From: Pseudomonadota bacterium
GTDB taxonomy: Bacteria; Pseudomonadota; Gammaproteobacteria; Burkholderiales; Burkholderiaceae_B
DNA length: 26,386 nucleotides
Reading direction: 5' to 3'
Assembly: GCA_023427945.1 (NCBI GenBank)
Contig: JAEYZR010000150.1
Location: 1-26,386, forward strand
Part shown: positions 23,108 to 26,386 of the stretch, piece after piece
Layout: each line of letters opens with the position of its first letter
How positions within the stretch are numbered: the stretch's first letter is position 1
Notes under the pieces: generated by a model
What the model was told of the DNA's origin: nothing
The model's input: the letters and a program-made list of their open reading frames with translations, nothing else
The model's database searches: none
Made by a program: the position numbers and the translations under genes

Positions 23108-24091
23108 ATGCGCACACGTGCCCGTAGTTTCGCCACCTTCGCCCTCAGCCTGGCGGTGACCATCACTGCCTCGTCCGTCGCGATGGGCCAATCGGCCGCC
23201 TATCCCGAGAAGCCGATCCGCATCGTGGTGCCATTCGGTGCCGGCAGTGTCACCGACCAGCTGGCGCGCACGCTGGGCTCGGGATTGTCGGACGCCCTGC
23301 AGCAAACGGTCATCGTCGAGAACAAGGCTGGCGCCGGGGGGAACATCGGATCCGGTCAGGTCGCCGCCAGTGCGCCCGACGGCTATACCCTGCTCATGGG
23401 AGCGGCCAGCACCAACGCCATCAACCCCAGCCTCTACAAGAACCTCAAGTTCGATCCCATGAAAGACCTGGTGCCTGTCGCCAACGTGGCATCCGTGACC
23501 AACGTGCTGGTGGTCAACCCCGAGGTCAAGGCGCGCAGCGTCCCTGAACTGATCGAGGCGCTGAAGACCGGGAAGTACAGCTATGCGTCGGGAGGAGCAG
23601 GCGGAAGTCAGCACCTGTCGGCGGAACTGTTCAAGTCGATGTCCTCGACCGACATGATGCACGTGCCCTACAAGGGCGGCAGCGAACCGATTCCCGATCT
23701 GATCAGCAACCGCGTGCAGATCATGTTCTGCAATCTTCCCGTCTGCCTGCCCCACATCAAATCCGGCAAGCTCGTGGCCCTGGGCGTGACCTCCAAGACA
23801 CGCTCACCGCTTCTGCCCGACGTTCCCACGATCAGCGAGTCCGGCCTGCCGGGGTATTCGGTGGACGGGTGGTTCGCGCTGTTCGCCCCTGCCCAGGTGT
23901 CACCCGAGATCATTGCCCGCCTGCACGAAGAGACCGCCAGGCTGCTTGCCAAGCCCGACGTGCAATCATTGATCCGTCGCCAAGGTGCTGAACCCAACCA
24001 AAGCACCCAGGAAGAATTTGCGCGTTTTGTGCAGGCCGAGCACGACAAGTGGGCGAAGGTCATCGAAGACGCCAACATCCGGATGGAGTAA
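23108..24091 (+). CDS. Bug-family TTT substrate-binding protein
   Basis: This 327-residue periplasmic protein has a signal peptide of about 28 residues (TFALSLAVTITASSVAMGQS). It is followed by AAYPEKPIRIVVPFGAGSVT and IVENKAGAGGNIGSGQVAAS, the Bug/TctC family marks. The canonical PGG loop is replaced by FGAGS, which may reflect a different ligand. The protein would capture a small carboxylate or amide for a tripartite tricarboxylate transporter, but no membrane subunits are encoded nearby. GGGAAAA precedes the ATG. The amidase gene starts 5 bases after its stop, so the two are co-translated and the ligand may be the amidase substrate or product. Confidence 0.93.
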   Translation: MRTRARSFATFALSLAVTITASSVAMGQSAAYPEKPIRIVVPFGAGSVTDQLARTLGSGLSDALQQTVIVENKAGAGGNIGSGQVAASAPDGYTLLMGAASTNAINPSLYKNLKFDPMKDLVPVANVASVTNVLVVNPEVKARSVPELIEALKTGKYSYASGGAGGSQHLSAELFKSMSSTDMMHVPYKGGSEPIPDLISNRVQIMFCNLPVCLPHIKSGKLVALGVTSKTRSPLLPDVPTISESGLPGYSVDGWFALFAPAQVSPEIIARLHEETARLLAKPDVQSLIRRQGAEPNQSTQEEFARFVQAEHDKWAKVIEDANIRME

Positions 24092-24096
24092 GCGAC

Positions 24097-25389
24097 ATGC
24101 TCCCCCCCACTTCCTTGCCCTCGATTGCCCGGGCCCTGACCGACATGGAAACGGGTGCGTTGCGCGCCCGCGATCTCGCCGAGCTTTGCCTGGAGCGAGT
24201 GACCGCTCGCAACCCCGAGGTCCGGGCTTTCGTTGCGCACGACCCCGATCTCGTGCGCGCACAAGCCGACGCCGTGGACGCAGGCGCACGCGCCGGTCTG
24301 CTGCGCGGCATTCCCTATGCCGTCAAGGATGTGATCGAGTCCGCGGCCTATCCGACCGCCTACGGATCGCCCATCTACCAAGGCCACGCGACAGGGCGCG
24401 ATGCAGCCTGCGTCGCGCAGTCGCAGGAACAAGGCGCCGTCTTGCTGGGCAAAGTCGACACCAGTGAATTTGCCACCCAGACCCCCAGCCCCACCCGCAA
24501 TCCGCTCAACCTGCGCCATACGCCGGGCGGCTCCTCCAGCGGCTCGGCCGCCGCGGTCGCAGACGGCATGGCAATGGCTGCGTGGGGCACACAGACGACC
24601 GGCTCGATCAGCCGACCCGCTGTGTATTGCGGCATCGTCGGCTACAAGCCAAGCTTCGGCCTGGTCAGTACCGCAGGCGTGGGCGTGCTGAGTCCCTCGC
24701 AGGATACGGTGGGTGTACTGGCGCGCCGCGTGGCCGACGCTGCTGCCATCGTGCTTGGCATTCACGGCACGCGCTATCGGTGCGCGCCCGACGATGTCCG
24801 CCATAGCGTCGGTGTGTGCCTGTCCTCGCAATGGCAACATGCGAGCGACCAGTCGATCGATGCGCTGCATCGATGGTCCGACCGGCTGGCCGCCTCTGGT
24901 GTGCGCGTCAAGCAGGTGGTCCTGCCTGCCGAGTATGAAGCCCTGATCGAAGACCAGAGCAGACTGGTCGCCTACGACGCCCATCAGGCGCTCACACATG
25001 AGCGGCTGACCGACATGGCCCGGCTCAGCCCCCGACTGCGCGAACGGATGGCCGCGGGTAGTGAGATCGACCTGGACGAATACCTGGCCATGCACCGACG
25101 CGCCTCTGGCCTGAGATGCCGCGTTCGCGAACTGTTCGACGGCGTTGATGCACTCATCTATCCCGTGGCCGAAGGCGAGGCCGAAGAGAGCGTCGTCAAT
25201 TCGGGCTCGCCCCGCTTCGGGGCGCTGTGGACCTTGCTGCACGTGCCCACCGTCTCCATGGCCCTGGAGGCCGGTGCGGGCGGGCTGCCCCTGGGTGCAC
25301 AGATCATCGGGCGCCCGTGGCAGGACCTGGCGCTGCTGCAGGTGGCCGACCGTGCCTCGGCATACAGCCCCTGGCTGAATGAAGCGTAG
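24097..25389 (+). CDS. Amidase (amidase signature family)
   Basis: This 430-residue cytoplasmic amidase uses the Ser-cisSer-Lys triad. Lys77 lies in GIPYAVKDVIE, the cis-Ser in GGSSSGSAAAVADG at about 145-158, and nucleophile Ser170 in GTQTTGSISRPA, followed by YCGIVGYKPSFG. These enzymes hydrolyse amides to acid and ammonia; the substrate cannot be told from the signature. The ATG at 24097 has GGAG about 8 bases upstream, and it trims 16 residues that would overlap the Bug gene. It is the second gene of the operon and converges with otnC over 31 bases. Confidence 0.93.
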   Translation: MLPPTSLPSIARALTDMETGALRARDLAELCLERVTARNPEVRAFVAHDPDLVRAQADAVDAGARAGLLRGIPYAVKDVIESAAYPTAYGSPIYQGHATGRDAACVAQSQEQGAVLLGKVDTSEFATQTPSPTRNPLNLRHTPGGSSSGSAAAVADGMAMAAWGTQTTGSISRPAVYCGIVGYKPSFGLVSTAGVGVLSPSQDTVGVLARRVADAAAIVLGIHGTRYRCAPDDVRHSVGVCLSSQWQHASDQSIDALHRWSDRLAASGVRVKQVVLPAEYEALIEDQSRLVAYDAHQALTHERLTDMARLSPRLRERMAAGSEIDLDEYLAMHRRASGLRCRVRELFDGVDALIYPVAEGEAEESVVNSGSPRFGALWTLLHVPTVSMALEAGAGGLPLGAQIIGRPWQDLALLQVADRASAYSPWLNEA

Positions 25390-25420
25390 CGACCAGGGAC
25401 ACGCGGTTGCACTAAGGCCC

Positions 25421-26092
25421 TTACCAACGTGCGCCGTGTACCTTGCGCAGCGCCTCGATCTGATCGGATGCCAAAGGCGAAGTCCGAGACCGCAGCCACA
25501 AGCCTGCAGTCTCCTCAAGTTCCTCCAGCAGCGCCATCGCCCCTGCAGGCGTCGCATGCCATACGTTGGGGCCGAGTCGATCGAGCATGACCGCGCGTAG
25601 CGGCAACCCTGCCGCCATTCCCTGCAAAATACGTTGCGCAACCAGCTCAGCGGCCTCGGGACTACCCGGAAAGTGATAGGGGATGAGAGGCACGTGCCCC
25701 ACTTTCATGACGAAATACGGCGTGATGGGCGGGATGATGTCATCCACGTTCCACACTCCGCTCAGCGTGAGCTCCACCAGGTTGGTGCTGTGCGTATGGA
25801 TGACGCAGCGCGCTTCAGGATCTGACTCGTAGATCCGACGGTGCAGCGTCAGGGTCTTGCTGGCCCGGTCGCCGCTCAATTGATCGCCATTGACGGCAAC
25901 GTGCGCAATGCGGTCGGGGTCCAGGAAGCCCAGACAAGCGTCGGTCGGCGTGATCAGATAGCCGTCGGCCAGACGCACACTGATGTTTCCTGCGCTGGCG
26001 TGGACGTACCCCCGGTCAAAAAGGGACCGGCCTACCCGGCAGATCTCCTCTCGTGCCCGGGTTTCAGTCAGAAAGCCGATGTCGTCGCTCAT
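25421..26092 (-). CDS. otnC: 3-oxo-tetronate 4-phosphate decarboxylase (class II aldolase family)
   Basis: This 223-residue protein is of the class II aldolase/adducin family, OtnC/YgbL type. It contains HASAGNISVRLADGYLITPT (31-50, phosphate-binding), the metal-binding VIHTHSTN with His99 and His101, and the C-terminal LEELEETAGLWL. OtnC decarboxylates 3-oxo-tetronate 4-phosphate to dihydroxyacetone phosphate or a related triose after phosphorylation by OtnK. The usual NHG loop with the third metal His reads DRLGPNVWHATP here, so His179 may take over; this could be a normal variant of the subfamily. The start overlaps the otnK stop by 4 bases. Confidence 0.88.
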   Translation of the reverse strand: MSDDIGFLTETRAREEICRVGRSLFDRGYVHASAGNISVRLADGYLITPTDACLGFLDPDRIAHVAVNGDQLSGDRASKTLTLHRRIYESDPEARCVIHTHSTNLVELTLSGVWNVDDIIPPITPYFVMKVGHVPLIPYHFPGSPEAAELVAQRILQGMAAGLPLRAVMLDRLGPNVWHATPAGAMALLEELEETAGLWLRSRTSPLASDQIEALRKVHGARW

Positions 26093-26386
26093 GCCATCAC
26101 CTCGAATGCTTTGGTGAAGAAGTCATCCGTGCCGAAATTTCCGGATTTCAGGGCGAGATGCAACCCGCCATCCCTCGCACACGGGCTTTGCGCGAAACAC
26201 CACGGCACACCGGGGTCGATCTGCGAGCCGATCTGCATCTGCGTGATCTGGAGCGCTTGAACGCATGCGCCGGAGGTTTCGCCCCCCGCCACGACCAATT
26301 GGCCCACACCACGCTCGACCACCCCCCGCGCGATGGCCGCGATCGTCTGCTCCACCATCGCTCCGGCCTCGCCTGCACCCAACTGG
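26089..26386 (-). CDS. otnK: 3-oxo-tetronate kinase, C-terminal fragment
   Basis: This is the last 98 codons of a gene that begins beyond the window. It shows VGQLVVAGGETSGACVQALQ, a glycine-rich ATP-binding loop, then SQIDPGVPWCFAQ and LHLALKSGNFGTDDFF, the C-terminal marks of four-carbon acid sugar kinases (formerly DUF1537). OtnK phosphorylates 3-oxo-tetronate, the product of sugar acid dehydrogenation. The stop overlaps the otnC start in an ATGA, so the two enzymes are made together for consecutive steps. An isomerase (OtnI) and a dehydrogenase (LtnD) are commonly encoded nearby and may lie past the window edge. Confidence 0.9.
   Translation of the reverse strand, partial: QLGAGEAGAMVEQTIAAIARGVVERGVGQLVVAGGETSGACVQALQITQMQIGSQIDPGVPWCFAQSPCARDGGLHLALKSGNFGTDDFFTKAFEVMA

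Noticed and set aside
22997..23755. A 252-codon minus-strand frame across the LysR-Bug divergent region
   Set aside because: It is antisense to the Bug signal peptide and conserved N-terminus and covers the promoter region.
23668..25641. A 657-codon open frame on the minus strand
   Set aside because: It is antisense to the Bug and amidase genes, which have clear family motifs and ribosome sites. Its translation is Arg/His/Gly-rich with no recognisable domain, as expected for the complement of GC-rich coding DNA.

Overview
The window reads as chromosomal DNA of a GC-rich betaproteobacterium. The order Burkholderiales, family Alcaligenaceae (Bordetella/Achromobacter-like), is the best guess. 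This rests on two Bug-type tripartite tricarboxylate transporter (TTT) binding proteins, many LysR/IclR regulators sitting beside small catabolic operons, and the gene types present. No rRNA, tRNA, CRISPR array, integrase or insertion sequence was seen.

Layout, left to right. (1) 2-256: the 3' end of an FMN alpha-hydroxy-acid dehydrogenase. (2) 304-5220, minus strand: a six-gene operon coding for an RraA-like 4-hydroxy-4-methyl-2-oxoglutarate-type aldolase, a class I aminotransferase and a complete polar amino acid ABC importer, with a divergent LysR gene at 5341-6234. Together they suggest import, transamination and aldol cleavage of a glutamate-like amino acid. (3) 6247-9082, minus strand: a low-GC island and the most unusual part of the window. 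A 56-residue peptide gene is followed by a HExxH protein resembling alpha-ketoglutarate/HExxH peptide beta-hydroxylases, then by an ABC exporter half with an extremely short ATPase domain, and last by a small phage-type membrane protein. I read the first three as a small RiPP (ribosomally made, modified peptide) cassette. (4) 9349-10332: an exported dienelactone-hydrolase-like enzyme. (5) 10356-14351, minus strand: enoyl-CoA hydratase, NDP-forming acyl-CoA synthetase and a Bug protein, with a divergent IclR regulator at 14488-15294. (6) 15334-21978: a catechol ortho-cleavage cluster. A CatM/BenM-like LysR gene is divergent from benD, a KdgT-family permease, catB, catA, pcaD and catC. A perfect ATAC-N7-GTAT operator lies in the divergent promoter region. 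(7) 22031-25389: a LysR gene divergent from a Bug protein plus amidase operon. (8) 25421-26386, minus strand: otnC and the 3' end of otnK, for four-carbon sugar acid breakdown.

The ordinary parts form a chain of regulated uptake-plus-catabolism modules. In the cat cluster, BenD would make catechol from the benzoate cis-diol, CatA would cleave it to cis,cis-muconate, and CatB, CatC and PcaD would carry it to 3-oxoadipate. The benzoate dioxygenase genes benABC are not in the window. Start sites were moved inward from the longest open frames where a Shine-Dalgarno sequence and family alignment supported it. All family assignments come from reading motifs, not from database searches.
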